Assembly (NCBI GenBank): GCA_913009635.1 | Contig: CAJVXI010000009.1 | Coordinates: forward strand, 1-36,547 | Origin: an uncultured bacterium | Lineage (GTDB): Bacteria > Patescibacteriota > Minisyncoccia > UBA6257 > UBA9933 | Direction: 5' to 3' | Length of the DNA: 36,547 nucleotides | Shown here: positions 6,940 to 15,427 of the stretch, in pieces | Position numbering within the stretch: position 1 is the first letter of the stretch | How the letters are laid out: the number at the start of each line of letters is the position of its first letter | Made by a program: the position numbers and the translations under genes | Notes under the pieces: model-generated | Database searches by the model: none | The model's input: the letters and a program-made list of their open reading frames with translations, nothing else | What the model was told of the DNA's origin: nothing

Positions 6940-7575
6940 TCACGGTTGATATATTATTTGTCTCACGACTTTTACTTCTTTTCCCAGTAATTTTTTAATT
7001 TTAAATTCAATAGTATTAACGCCGGGTTGAAGAAAAATTTCTTTTTCAAATTTATTATCGTCATTAATAAAAATTTCTTCATTATTAATTGTTAATTTAT
7101 TTTGTTTATCAGTTTCACCGCTTAATGTTAAATTCTGTTCGTTTACAATAATTGTGGGAAAAGCTGGATTGGTAATTTCAATTTTAGGACTTCCTAATAA
7201 ATTGCTACCTTGCCAAGCTAAATAAATTATAACTAAAATCGCGAAAAATCCAAAAGTAAAAACTCTTTTTTTAAGGGGCTTTATTAAAAAGCGGTTGGAT
7301 GGGAGCTTATCATTTGCTCCAGAAGTTGTAATATTTTCATTTTTAAAAGTTTGCCAAAGCATTTCTCCGTCAATTTTTAAAATTTCAGCGATTTTCATTA
7401 AATAGCCGCGCACATAGGGAGTTGCGGGTAATTTTTTAAAATCAGCGTCATAAAGAGCCGTTAAATACATTTTTGGTATATCGGTGAGTTCTGCTAATTT
7501 TTCAATATTCAAACCGCGAATCTCCAGCGCTTCATGAAAAATTTCTGTTATATTTTTTGGAATATTATCAGTCAT
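6940..7575 (-). CDS. RodZ-like membrane protein with N-terminal helix-turn-helix
   Basis: A 211-aa bitopic protein. Residues 8-72 form a RodZ-type HTH_25 domain (EIFHEALEIRGLNIEKLAELTDI to PYVRGYLMKIAEIL). A basic stretch PLKKR precedes one transmembrane helix (about 108-125). The extracytoplasmic part (about 133-211) is a small beta domain with FPTIIVNEQNLTLSGETD and PGVNTIEFKIKKLLG, resembling the glucodextranase-B-like domain often found in this lineage. The family links cell shape and MreB positioning; no mreB is in the window. It sits between ftsK and recA on the same strand, so division and envelope functions are clustered. Confidence 0.8.
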   Translation of the reverse strand: MTDNIPKNITEIFHEALEIRGLNIEKLAELTDIPKMYLTALYDADFKKLPATPYVRGYLMKIAEILKIDGEMLWQTFKNENITTSGANDKLPSNRFLIKPLKKRVFTFGFFAILVIIYLAWQGSNLLGSPKIEITNPAFPTIIVNEQNLTLSGETDKQNKLTINNEEIFINDDNKFEKEIFLQPGVNTIEFKIKKLLGKEVKVVRQIIYQP

Positions 7576-7588
7576 AGTTAAGTTGTGT

Positions 7589-7630
7589 GTCGTAAGTCGT
7601 TAGTCGTTAGTTGTCAGTCATCAGTCATTC
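7589..7630. repeat. Heptameric repeat at the ftsK/rodZ junction
   Basis: Six degenerate 7-mers (GTCGTAA, GTCGTTA, GTCGTTA, GTTGTCA, GTCATCA, GTCATTC) fill the short gap and run into the last codons of ftsK, where they encode the final TDD. The period resembles the AAGTATC array at 30223. Confidence 0.7.
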
Positions 7631-9749
7631 TATCAAAATATACTTCTCTTGGCCTGGCTCCTTCGCCTGGGCCTATTAATCCTTTAGCTTCCATTATATC
7701 AAGAAGCCGCGCCGCGCGCGCGTAACCGATTTTTAATCGACGCTGGAGCAAAGAAGCGGACGCTTTTTTGGCTTCTTTTATTACGTTTATAGCTTCATCA
7801 AAAAGCTCGTCTTCATTATCGTTTACGTAGTCGTCAAAAGTAATGCCGTTATTTTCGCCATTTTCTCCATTTTTGGTCGGAAATTCCACTTCTTCTTGTT
7901 CAATTTCTTCATTATTTTCTTTTATAAACCTTACTACTTTATTAATTTCTTCTTCGGAAAGATAAGCGCCTTGAATTCTCTTTGGTTTTGAGAAGTCCGA
8001 AGAAATGAAAAGCATATCGCCTCCGCCGAGCAATTTTTCAGCCCCGGCGGTGTCAAGAATTGTTCTGGAATCAACATTGGAAGCAACTTGCAGGGCGATT
8101 CTTGAAGTAATATTAGCTTTAATAAGCCCTGTAATAATTTCCACCGAAGGACGCTGCGTAGAAACAATTAGATGAAGTCCTGTGGCTCGAGCCATTTGCG
8201 CTAATCTGACAATAGAACCCTCAACTTCACGGCCGTAACTTGTCATTAAGTCCGCCAGTTCGTCAATTACTATTAATAGATAAGGAAGCTGTTCGTCGGG
8301 AGATTTCTTGTTGTATGCTTGAATATCGCGGCATCCGTTGTTAAGTAATAATTCGTAGCGCTGCTCCATTTCTTGAATTGCCCACTTAAAAACTCCTATC
8401 GCTTTTTTAGTTTCAGTAACCACGGGAGCGATCAGATGGGGTATGCCTTCATAAATTGAGAGTTCAACCCGTTTTGGGTCAATAAGAGCCATTTTTAAAG
8501 TTTCCGGAGAATTTTTATATAAAAGGGAAACAATAAGAGAGTGTAGAGCTATTGATTTTCCGGCGCCGGTCGCGCCTGCGATTAAAAGGTGCGGCATTTT
8601 ATCAATATTCGCGAAAATTGGTTCGCCGCTTACATCACGTCCCAAAACAAAACTCAATAATCCGGAGTCAGTAAATTCGGAATAAGCCATTAAGCTGCCG
8701 AGTCGGACAAGAGCAGCGGCTTTATTCGGCACTTCAATACCTACCAATGATTTTCCGGGAATTGGCGCTTCAATTCTAAGCGGATGCGCAGCCAAAGCCA
8801 ATGCCAAATCTTGATTAAGAGCTAAAATCTTTGATAATTTAACGCCTTCAGCCGGTTTAAGAGTATAACGGGTGACCTTCGGCCCTATATTTATTTCGCC
8901 CATTTCAACCGGAATGCCAAAGCCGTCTAAAGTTCTTTTAATGATATTCGCGTTAGCGCGAAGGTCTCCCGGAGTTGGTTTTTCAATTGATGATTTAAGC
9001 AAGCTAAGCGGCGGAAAATTGTAATTAGTTTTTAGCTTTAAGTTTTTAGTTTTAAGTTCTTTGGGCCCAAAACCAATAGCCGCAGAAATTTTTTCTTTAA
9101 TCGGTTTTTTCTCTTCCGCAATTTCTATTTCTTCTTCTGCTTCGTCTCTATTTTTTTCATCGTCAATTTCTTTATCGTCAATTTCTTTTTCTATTCCTTT
9201 TACTTCTAACGGTTTGGATTCTTTAATTTTTTCTTCGTCTTCATCGGGCTTTGGGCGCCTTTTTATTTTAATGGGGATATTAAGGGTAATGAGAAGCGAA
9301 GCTATTAAAATAGCCATGATTATCACGATAGAAGCTGTGTATCCGAACGGAATTTCCAACGCGCCTATAATATTCCCGCTTATCCCGCCTTTATCCGGAA
9401 AAATTATATCAATTAGTCCCAAGCCGGAAAGCACAAAAAGAGCCGCTCCAATAAAGGTTATTTGATAGATTTTTTTGCGTTCGGAAAAAAGAAAAACCCC
9501 TGCTATTATTAAAAAAATTGTTGGTAAAAGATAATACCCCAAACCGAATAGTTTTCCAAAAATTTTATAAATAAAATTACCAACCGGTCCGGCATTTTGG
9601 AAACTGGCTAAAATAAAAATTATGGAAATTCCCAAAAACATGATTGCCCAGATACTTTTTTTGGTTTCCGGATGCAGTTGAGAATCCACTACTTCTTCTA
9701 TTTTGTGCTTTTTTTTATTTAGATTTTTCTTCTTTTTTTGTCGCGGCAT
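7614..9749 (-). CDS. ftsK: DNA translocase FtsK/SpoIIIE
   Basis: The track ORF begins at a TTG (9782), but that part lies in an inverted repeat. The ATG at 9749 (MPRQKKKK) is the better start, giving 711 aa. In track numbering, four hydrophobic segments lie at about 44-62, 82-100, 106-126 and 146-170. An acidic linker (about 178-225) follows, then the motor with Walker A GATGAGKS (403-410), Walker B LLIVIDELADLM and a gamma winged-helix domain at the end (SASLLQRRLKIGYARAARLL). It pumps DNA at the septum during division. The linker contains ELKTKNLKLKT, coded by repeats also found in manB. It is the first gene of the group with rodZ-like and recA. Confidence 0.95.
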   Translation of the reverse strand: MPRQKKKKNLNKKKHKIEEVVDSQLHPETKKSIWAIMFLGISIIFILASFQNAGPVGNFIYKIFGKLFGLGYYLLPTIFLIIAGVFLFSERKKIYQITFIGAALFVLSGLGLIDIIFPDKGGISGNIIGALEIPFGYTASIVIIMAILIASLLITLNIPIKIKRRPKPDEDEEKIKESKPLEVKGIEKEIDDKEIDDEKNRDEAEEEIEIAEEKKPIKEKISAAIGFGPKELKTKNLKLKTNYNFPPLSLLKSSIEKPTPGDLRANANIIKRTLDGFGIPVEMGEINIGPKVTRYTLKPAEGVKLSKILALNQDLALALAAHPLRIEAPIPGKSLVGIEVPNKAAALVRLGSLMAYSEFTDSGLLSFVLGRDVSGEPIFANIDKMPHLLIAGATGAGKSIALHSLIVSLLYKNSPETLKMALIDPKRVELSIYEGIPHLIAPVVTETKKAIGVFKWAIQEMEQRYELLLNNGCRDIQAYNKKSPDEQLPYLLIVIDELADLMTSYGREVEGSIVRLAQMARATGLHLIVSTQRPSVEIITGLIKANITSRIALQVASNVDSRTILDTAGAEKLLGGGDMLFISSDFSKPKRIQGAYLSEEEINKVVRFIKENNEEIEQEEVEFPTKNGENGENNGITFDDYVNDNEDELFDEAINVIKEAKKASASLLQRRLKIGYARAARLLDIMEAKGLIGPGEGARPREVYFDRMTDD

Positions 9750-9765
9750 TTTAATTTTTTGGTTT

Positions 9766-9815
9766 GATGTCGGACTTCCCAAATATTAAATATTGTTTTT
9801 AGGAAGTCCGACATC
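9766..9815. repeat. 14-bp inverted repeat upstream of ftsK
   Basis: Perfect arms GATGTCGGACTTCC (9766-9779) and GGAAGTCCGACATC (9802-9815) with a 22-nt A/T-rich spacer. A further half-match, AAGTCCGATGTTGAC, is at about 9914. It lies where the ftsK promoter or leader should be and could be an operator or a mobile palindrome. Confidence 0.75.
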
Positions 9816-10000
9816 GCAATATTGAAATTTAATAAAACAATTATCTTAATTTTAAGATAGTTTTTAATAATAATCAATGGAATTTATTTATTTTCTCGCG
9901 CGCCGAATCGTAAAAGTCCGATGTTGACAAAATGTTAATAAGTTGGTGATTACTGGATTTTTTGCTTAGGTTTTTAATGTTTTTTGTTGATACGCAAAAT

Positions 10001-10030
10001 TTGACAAGCTTTACCGTTTCGTATTAAATA
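10001..10030 (+). promoter_or_regulatory. Possible upstream promoter of the TasA-like locus
   Basis: A perfect -35 TTGACA (10001-10006) with only a weak -10 (TTAAAT or TAAATA, 17-18 nt downstream). Confidence 0.35.
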
Positions 10031-10039
10031 GTATCTATC

Positions 10040-10068
10040 TTGACAGTTGGAGGTAGGTGGAATACATT
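10040..10068 (+). promoter_or_regulatory. Likely promoter of the TasA-like locus
   Basis: TTGACA (10040-10045), a 17-nt spacer and TACATT (10063-10068). Transcription would start near 10075, giving a leader of about 190 nt before the ATG at 10269. Confidence 0.5.
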
Positions 10069-10113
10069 TAGCGAAATGTGAATATCGGTTAAATTCCGCG
10101 TAATTATATAATT

Positions 10114-10194
10114 ATGAAAAACAGGACGTATAAAATAAAAAATTTAGAAATAAACAAATTGCCGAACGCGAATTTTTCGCGTTTGGCTTTTTAA
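10114..10194 (+). CDS. Possible 26-aa leader ORF
   Basis: ATG at 10114, 26 codons and a TAA inside the T-run of the following hairpin; the sequence starts MKNRTYKIKN. It lies between a promoter-like pair and a terminator. An ORF overlapping a terminator recalls attenuator leaders, but no codon bias or regulatory amino-acid run is visible and there is no Shine-Dalgarno site. It could be chance. Confidence 0.25.
   Translation: MKNRTYKIKNLEINKLPNANFSRLAF
10161..10192 (+). terminator. Terminator or attenuator upstream of the tasA-like genes
   Basis: Stem GCCGAACGCGAA / TTCGCGTTTGGC (one G-T pair) with a TTT loop and a TTTTT tail. It lies within the predicted leader of the tasA-like transcript, so partial termination could control that locus. 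Confidence 0.75.
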
Positions 10195-10268
10195 TTTGTT
10201 TTTAAAACAAAGGTCGAGAAAAACAATTCAAATTAAAAATTAAATTATTAACAATTAAAATTAACTAT

Positions 10269-11225
10269 ATGAAAAAAATATTATTGAGCGTTGGAATACT
10301 CGCGGTTGTCGGAGCGATTGTCGTTGGAGCCACGGGCGCTTTTTACGGCGATACTGAAACATCAACTGGCAACACATTTACCGCGGGTTCCATTGAGTTA
10401 AAAGTGGACAGCGAATCCTATTACAACGGCATGGTTTGCACCGAAGACGGTTGGCAGCCTTCAAACAATGAAGAATTTGGAGAAGTTGTAGGATTTCCAA
10501 TTCAAGGAACTAACTGCGACGGTACATGGGAAGAAACAGATTTAGAGGGTGGAGTGCACACTTTCTTTAATTTCTTGGATTTGAAGCCAGGTGACCATGG
10601 AGAAAACACAATCTCGCTTCATGTATATGACAATGACGCATGGGGCCAATTTGTGATTGATGGAATTATTGACAGGGACAACAGTTGTACGGATCCAGAA
10701 GATGCTGAAGACGCAGAAAATGGAAACTGTTCTAATCCTAATGGTGATGGCGAAATTGACGATTACCTTTTATTCACCGGATGGCTTGACCAAGGAAGGA
10801 CTCCTGGATTCCAAAATGTGGATGCGGATGGAAATCTAATTGACAGGGATGATAACAGTGAGAATGGCATTCAATTAGTTGACTCGCTTGAAGGAAATAA
10901 TATCTACGATAGCGAATATGAAGGAGTGCCATTCTGGTATGAAGAGAATATAGGCAATCTTACGCATGAGCTTTCAGACGTTCTTTCAGCAGCGTATGAT
11001 TACTATTGTTTAGATTATGAGAATGTTAGTGCGGATGGCCACAATGATTACGGTCTTTGCCAGGGATTGGCATTTGACGGACGAATGGTTGGAAGCACAA
11101 CATATTACTTTGGTCTTGCATGGGATTTCCCGCTTGAATCAGGTAATGACGCGCAGACAGACGAATACACAGCTGACATGACATTCAAGGTCGAACAGTT
11201 CAGAAATAACCCAAATCCATTTTAG
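10269..11225 (+). CDS. TasA/camelysin-like secreted protein 1 (SipW-dependent signal)
   Basis: A 318-aa secreted protein. MKKILLSVGILAVVGAIVVG is the hydrophobic core, and GATGAFYGDTETSTGNTFTA is the SipW-type signal and cleavage zone seen in TasA, CalY and biofilm-fibre proteins. Mature motifs shared with the next gene are ESYYNG, DLKPGDHGENTISLHVYDND and a final SxTA-like strand. A central acidic region (about 135-205: DRDNSC, DGEIDD, DRDDNS) looks able to bind calcium. It should be exported, cut by the SipW at 12775 and perhaps assembled into surface fibres. It has no Shine-Dalgarno site before the ATG. The family is clear from the N-terminus; fibre formation is inferred. Confidence 0.8.
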   Translation: MKKILLSVGILAVVGAIVVGATGAFYGDTETSTGNTFTAGSIELKVDSESYYNGMVCTEDGWQPSNNEEFGEVVGFPIQGTNCDGTWEETDLEGGVHTFFNFLDLKPGDHGENTISLHVYDNDAWGQFVIDGIIDRDNSCTDPEDAEDAENGNCSNPNGDGEIDDYLLFTGWLDQGRTPGFQNVDADGNLIDRDDNSENGIQLVDSLEGNNIYDSEYEGVPFWYEENIGNLTHELSDVLSAAYDYYCLDYENVSADGHNDYGLCQGLAFDGRMVGSTTYYFGLAWDFPLESGNDAQTDEYTADMTFKVEQFRNNPNPF

Positions 11226-11263
11226 GATAAAGGTTGTTGCTGAAAAAATTACTAAAAATTAAT

Positions 11264-11309
11264 CCCATTAGAGCTTATAGATTTTTTAAAAAATCTTACC
11301 TCTAACGGG
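11264..11309 (+). promoter_or_regulatory. Long hairpin between the two TasA-like genes
   Basis: Outer pairs CCC/GGG and TTAGAG/CTCTAA enclose a perfect inner stem AGATTTTTT/AAAAAATCT. The element starts 38 nt after the stop of protein 1 and ends 13 nt before the ATG of protein 2. It may slow or partly end transcription, or protect the upstream mRNA, and so set the ratio of the two products. Confidence 0.7.
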
Positions 11310-11321
11310 ACAAGTAAAATT

Positions 11322-12671
11322 ATGAAAAAAATATTATTAAGCATTGGAACGCTCGCGATTGTCGGAGTCGTTGTCGCTGGAGCTACCGGAGCTATTTTCT
11401 CTGATACTGAAGTGTCAACGGGAAATACTTTTACGGCAGGCGCCATTGACTTGACGATTGATAACGAGAGTTACTACAATGGGGTATTTAGCACAAGCAC
11501 AAGCTGGCTTCAAAGAGATCTTGATGGTGAACTCTTCTTTGATTTCAGAGATCTAAAGCCGGGTGATTATGGTGAAGATACTATTTCACTTCATGTAAAT
11601 GACAACGACTCATGGCTTTGTGCAGATGTTAAACTTACAAGCAACCAAGATAATGGCTCAACAGAACCAGAGCTGAATGATGAGAATCCTTATACAGGAA
11701 GTAGAGGAGAGCTTGCAGATAATGTGAACTTTATTTGGTGGGCAGATGACGGAGACAATGTTTACGAGACAGGTGAAGTTCTTCTTCCAGCTGGCTCATT
11801 GGGTAGTTTAGCTGTAGGACAAACTGCAACAGTAGCTCTTGCTGATTTAAATGGAAATATTTGGGATAAATCAGGCCCGCTTCTTGGAGGTTCAGCTAAA
11901 TATATAGGAAAAGCATGGTGTTTTGGAAATCTTACGGAAACACCTGTGACACAAGATGGACACGGTGATCAATTAGACCCAACAGTAAATCCTGGGTTTA
12001 CTTGTGATGGTTCACAAGAGAATAACGAAACCCAAACCGATAGTTTGACTGCTGATATTAGCTTTAGGGCTGTACAATCACGACACAATGAAAGTTTTGT
12101 TTGCGACTTAGGAGGCCCAGTTGTTGAACAGAGGCATATAAGCTTAGAGAACAAAGATAAAGATAATAAATGGGAGATAATATCTGATGACCTGATTTGG
12201 GGTGATATTGACTATTCTCACAATGACACAACCTTTCACGGGATAGTTACAGGTCAAGGTTTAGAACCTATTTCAAAATATCAAATAACCTTGAATGGTC
12301 CTAATGTTGGTTCTGAAAGCGGATGTTCTTTCACTAATACATCTTTAGGAAATTTTGGTTTAAACACTTTCCAAAGCGGTTTCTGGGATTCCGCAGCGCC
12401 TAATCTATCATCAACCTGTACTAGTGATGATGAAGAAGGGCTCTATAACATGGATCTAGTAAACGACCACTATACGATTATTACAGATGGAGCAGGTGCA
12501 TTTACTTATAACTTTAACATTGCTTTGCCAGCAGGCGATTATAGCGATGTAAAAGTTTTGGTTAAGAAAATGTTGGATACTCACGTATCTCCATGGTCTG
12601 ATACTGGACAAGGATATCCTGCTTTCAACTTGTATGAAACAGCGTCAATTAGCTTTACAGTAGTAAACTAA
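11322..12671 (+). CDS. TasA/camelysin-like secreted protein 2 (SipW-dependent signal)
   Basis: A 449-aa paralog of the previous gene. The N-termini match almost residue for residue: MKKILLSIGTLAIVG, GATGAIFSDTEVSTGNTFTA, ESYYNG and DLKPGDYGEDTISLHVNDND. The first 250 residues form the TasA-like domain. The C-terminal 180 residues (from about EQRHISLENKDKDNKWE) are absent from protein 1 and form an extra beta-rich domain with four spread-out cysteines, possibly disulfide-linked outside the cell. It is exported and probably cut by the SipW encoded next. By analogy with Bacillus TasA/TapA, one protein may be the fibre subunit and the other a minor or anchoring subunit. That division of labour is inference. 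Confidence 0.8.
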   Translation: MKKILLSIGTLAIVGVVVAGATGAIFSDTEVSTGNTFTAGAIDLTIDNESYYNGVFSTSTSWLQRDLDGELFFDFRDLKPGDYGEDTISLHVNDNDSWLCADVKLTSNQDNGSTEPELNDENPYTGSRGELADNVNFIWWADDGDNVYETGEVLLPAGSLGSLAVGQTATVALADLNGNIWDKSGPLLGGSAKYIGKAWCFGNLTETPVTQDGHGDQLDPTVNPGFTCDGSQENNETQTDSLTADISFRAVQSRHNESFVCDLGGPVVEQRHISLENKDKDNKWEIISDDLIWGDIDYSHNDTTFHGIVTGQGLEPISKYQITLNGPNVGSESGCSFTNTSLGNFGLNTFQSGFWDSAAPNLSSTCTSDDEEGLYNMDLVNDHYTIITDGAGAFTYNFNIALPAGDYSDVKVLVKKMLDTHVSPWSDTGQGYPAFNLYETASISFTVVN

Positions 12672-12674
12672 TTT

Positions 12675-12724
12675 AGCTTTTCTTAGATAATCGTTAATTT
12701 CTAAACGATTTGTTAAAGCTTTTT
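12675..12724 (+). terminator. Nested hairpin after TasA-like protein 2
   Basis: Outer stem AGCTTT/AAAGCT and inner stem AATCGTT/AACGATT, followed by TTTTA. It probably ends most transcripts after the abundant secreted proteins; sipW would then depend on read-through. Confidence 0.6.
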
Positions 12725-12729
12725 AGCCC

Positions 12730-12756
12730 TGTTCCGCGCGCTTGAGACACGCGGGA
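12730..12756 (+). repeat. GC-rich imperfect hairpin before sipW
   Basis: GTTCCGCG / CGCGGGAC arms with an 11-nt loop, about 19 nt before the chosen sipW start. It is unusually GC-rich for this genome, and may terminate transcription or hinder ribosome access. Confidence 0.45.
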
Positions 12757-12774
12757 CATGGCGATAAAGGCTTT

Positions 12775-13326
12775 ATGAAAAAATTATTAAAAATCGCGTA
12801 TTATATTCTGTTTGCGGCAATTGTCGCCGTCGCTTTGCTTTTAATCGTTTCCATTTTCCCGATTACCGGAAATTACGAGGTGAAGATTGTGCTTTCAGGT
12901 TCTATGGAACCTGCAATCAAAACGGGGAGCGTGGTCGTGATTAAACCAGAGCTCAATTATAAAATAGGCGACATAATCACTTTCGGCAAAGACACGAAGA
13001 AAGATATTCCGACAACTCATAGAATAGTTGAGACGCGCGCTATTAGCGGAAAAATGCTTTATACTACCAAAGGAGACGCGAACGGAGATCCGGACGCGCG
13101 GGAAGTTCGTGAAAAGGAAATCATAGGCAAAGCGATTTTTTCCATTCCGTATTTGGGCTATATGCTTGATTTCGCCAAGAAGCCGATTGGATTCGCGCTT
13201 ATAATAATTGTTCCGGCAATTGTAATCGCTTATGATGAAATTAAAAAAATATGGAAGGAGATAAAAAGGATGCGAAAGAAAAAACAAAATAATATTGAAC
13301 AAGACAAGGATGTAGGAGAATTATGA
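12775..13326 (+). CDS. sipW: SipW-type signal peptidase I (ER-like)
   Basis: A 183-aa membrane peptidase from the ATG at 12775 (MKKLLKIAYY). The track's TTG start at 12742 falls in a hairpin and adds an unlikely charged tail. One N-terminal TM helix (about 9-30) and one C-terminal TM helix (about 137-155) flank the catalytic part. The nucleophile is Ser43 in SGSMEP. His82 in THRIVE stands where bacterial type I enzymes have Lys, so this is the ER/SipW class. The conserved Asp is in TKGDANGD. It should cleave the SipW-type signals of the three exported proteins beside it. It overlaps the next gene by ATGA, which implies translational coupling. Confidence 0.9.
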   Translation: MKKLLKIAYYILFAAIVAVALLLIVSIFPITGNYEVKIVLSGSMEPAIKTGSVVVIKPELNYKIGDIITFGKDTKKDIPTTHRIVETRAISGKMLYTTKGDANGDPDAREVREKEIIGKAIFSIPYLGYMLDFAKKPIGFALIIIVPAIVIAYDEIKKIWKEIKRMRKKKQNNIEQDKDVGEL

Positions 13327-15419
13327 TAAACCAAAAATTAAAATTTATAATAGTTTTCTTTTTAATAATCGGATTGAATTATTCCGGGATTTTTGCGATA
13401 AGTCAGGCATTGGCTTTTTACGGAGATTATGAAAATTCTGGCGGTAATTTGTTTATCGCGGGCGCGCTTGATTTTTCGCTTGATGATAAGGGCTTTAACC
13501 CTGTTGAATCGTCCATTAGTTTGGAGCCGGGAGATATTACATGGAAAAACATTGATGTTGTTCCGGAAAACGATTCCAACCCGTTTCAGTATTACGTGGA
13601 ATCGGATAATTTCAGCGGAGACAGCGACTTTTGCGACGCGCTTGATGTAGACGCGAAAGTTGAAGGGACTCAAGTGTATTCAGGCGATTTAAATAATCTT
13701 TTAACCGAAGCCACAACCACATTGGACTCGTGGAATTTTGAATTTGGAATGGGCGTTAATAATCTTCAAAACAAAGTATGCAATTTTGATATTGTGTATA
13801 ACGGCTGGCAGACAAGGAACAATATTCCTGAATATGGAGACGGAGGATATTCCGACACTGAACGCGTTTCAAGCGCTATTTCTTCCTGGGGTCTTAGATT
13901 GAATAAAGTGTATTACGATGTCGCGTCTGACAGAGGAGAAGAAGGCGATAATGAATGGGTGGAGATTTTCAACCAGACAAGCGTCCCACTTGATATTTCA
14001 GGATGGGAGATTTGTGACAATACTTCATGCGACATTATTCCCGCTTCCGACCCTATCCCCGCGATGGGATACGGAGTCATAACAGGAACAAGCACTACTT
14101 GGGGATATTGGTATGTTCCGGATGAAATAGTGAAGATTATTCTTCCTGACGGTGAAATAGGCAACGGGCTTGGAAATGATGGAGACGCGCTTTTTCTCAA
14201 GCGCCTTGACGGAACTATTATTGACCAAATGAATTGGCAATCAAACACGGATGTATGGAATCCTGGAGCCGTTGACGTAGCGGAAGGAAACGTGCTCGCG
14301 CGCGTTCCGAACGGATACGACACTGACCAGCCAAGCGATTGGAAAGAACTTGTTCCGCCGGAAGTTGATTTGATATATCCTGACGAAGAAGGAAGCTATA
14401 CGTGGTATTGGACGCATAGTTATGAAATACAATGGACGGCGACAAATCCAAATGGAGATGACGCTGATTTAGCGATTGACCTTTATTACATAAAAGACGT
14501 TAACCATGATGATGAGATAAGCGAGGGCGACACAAAACATAATATTGTGATGGGCACGGCAAACGACGGAGCGTATTCGTGGATTGTTCCAAGCGGATTT
14601 ATTGGATATATCTGGATAGAGCTTATAGCCACGGGGCCGGAAAATCCTATGCTTAACAGCAAGACCATAGGAGGAGACATATGGGACCCATTACCTATAT
14701 TCCTTTGGGAGAGCGACCCTCAGGCGGTTTTGGACGCGCTTGAGAATCCTGACGATGCGGGAGAAGGCGAAGTGATTGACGCGAAAGAAATATCGTTATT
14801 GCAAGGTGAAAATGAGAATGAAAACATCGTGGAAGAGGAAACCGTTGTTGAAGAAGAGTTGATTATAGAAACCGCGGAGGACACTGCGGATGGCGCCGTG
14901 GAGGACGTCGTGGAAGAAACAGCCACGAGTACGGAAGAAATTATTACAGAAGAAATGGTTGAGGAGGAAACCGCGACATCAACGCAAGAAATAATAATTG
15001 AAGAAGAGGATGAGGCGACTTCAACTCCGGAAATGGCGATTATTGAAGAAGAATCAACCGAGGAAACAGCATCTTCTACGCCTGAAACGTTTCTTTATGA
15101 ATCGGAAGAAGAAAATGGCGGAATCGCGACTTCAACTCCTGAAATAATTATTGAAGAAGTTGTGGAGGAGATAACTGAAGAAGAGATTATTGAAGATGAA
15201 GTTATCGCGGAAGATGAGTCCGAAAGCGATGCTGAAGAGCCAGCAGTTGAGGAAGAAGTCATAGAAGAACCAATAATTGAAGAAGAAATTATTGAAGAGC
15301 CAGTAGTTGAAGAAGAAGTCATAGAAGAACCAATAATTGAAGAAGAGGAAGTTATTGAAGAAGCTCCCGTTGAAGAAATAATAGAGCCGGAAATAACGCC
15401 GGATCCAGTCGTTGAATAA
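13323..15419 (+). CDS. Secreted lamin-tail-domain protein with acidic repeat tail
   Basis: A 698-aa exported protein. The signal is SipW-like: a hydrophobic core, then LAFYGDYENSGGNLFIAGAL, parallel to the TasA-like genes. A first domain (about 40-185) resembles the TasA fold (SLEPGDITWKNIDVVPEND). A lamin-tail domain follows at about 195-345 (RLNKVYYD, NEWVEIFNQTSVPLDISGWEI, GDALFLKRLDGTIIDQMNWQ). An extracellular beta region (about 348-455) leads to roughly 220 residues of Glu/Val/Ile-rich repeats such as EEEVIEEPIIEEE and ATSTPE. No LPxTG or C-terminal TM segment is seen. The acidic tail may bind cations or span the surface layer. It has a good AGGAG site (13314-13318) before the ATG inside sipW. 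Confidence 0.75.
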   Translation: MINQKLKFIIVFFLIIGLNYSGIFAISQALAFYGDYENSGGNLFIAGALDFSLDDKGFNPVESSISLEPGDITWKNIDVVPENDSNPFQYYVESDNFSGDSDFCDALDVDAKVEGTQVYSGDLNNLLTEATTTLDSWNFEFGMGVNNLQNKVCNFDIVYNGWQTRNNIPEYGDGGYSDTERVSSAISSWGLRLNKVYYDVASDRGEEGDNEWVEIFNQTSVPLDISGWEICDNTSCDIIPASDPIPAMGYGVITGTSTTWGYWYVPDEIVKIILPDGEIGNGLGNDGDALFLKRLDGTIIDQMNWQSNTDVWNPGAVDVAEGNVLARVPNGYDTDQPSDWKELVPPEVDLIYPDEEGSYTWYWTHSYEIQWTATNPNGDDADLAIDLYYIKDVNHDDEISEGDTKHNIVMGTANDGAYSWIVPSGFIGYIWIELIATGPENPMLNSKTIGGDIWDPLPIFLWESDPQAVLDALENPDDAGEGEVIDAKEISLLQGENENENIVEEETVVEEELIIETAEDTADGAVEDVVEETATSTEEIITEEMVEEETATSTQEIIIEEEDEATSTPEMAIIEEESTEETASSTPETFLYESEEENGGIATSTPEIIIEEVVEEITEEEIIEDEVIAEDESESDAEEPAVEEEVIEEPIIEEEIIEEPVVEEEVIEEPIIEEEEVIEEAPVEEIIEPEITPDPVVE

Positions 15420-15427
15420 ATAATATT

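Larger units (their letters stand above)
9816..10268 (+). other. Long leader/intergenic region before the TasA-like locus
   Basis: No confident gene. It holds two promoter-like pairs (10001 and 10040), a 26-codon ORF that ends in a terminator hairpin (10114-10194), and about 75 nt of A-rich sequence before the first TasA-like gene. The region separates the divergent ftsK and tasA-like units. Confidence 0.5.

Noticed and set aside
9750-9782. TTG start of ftsK giving MGSPTSNQKIK
   Set aside because: The extra residues are coded by one arm of a perfect inverted repeat; ATG 9749 (MPRQKKKK) is a more normal start.
13913-14323. Minus-strand ORF of 136 aa opposite the lamin-tail gene
   Set aside because: A shadow ORF: the plus strand has a clear protein with domain signatures, and the minus product is Ser/Pro-rich with no recognisable motif. 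The same applies to 4053-4382, 9061-9465, 14720-14926 and 15095-15322.
13323-15419. Recoded TGA (Gly) as in Gracilibacteria
   Set aside because: Recognisable proteins end at normal stops including TGA, for example sipW at 13324-13326, and no in-frame TGA occurs inside a conserved block.
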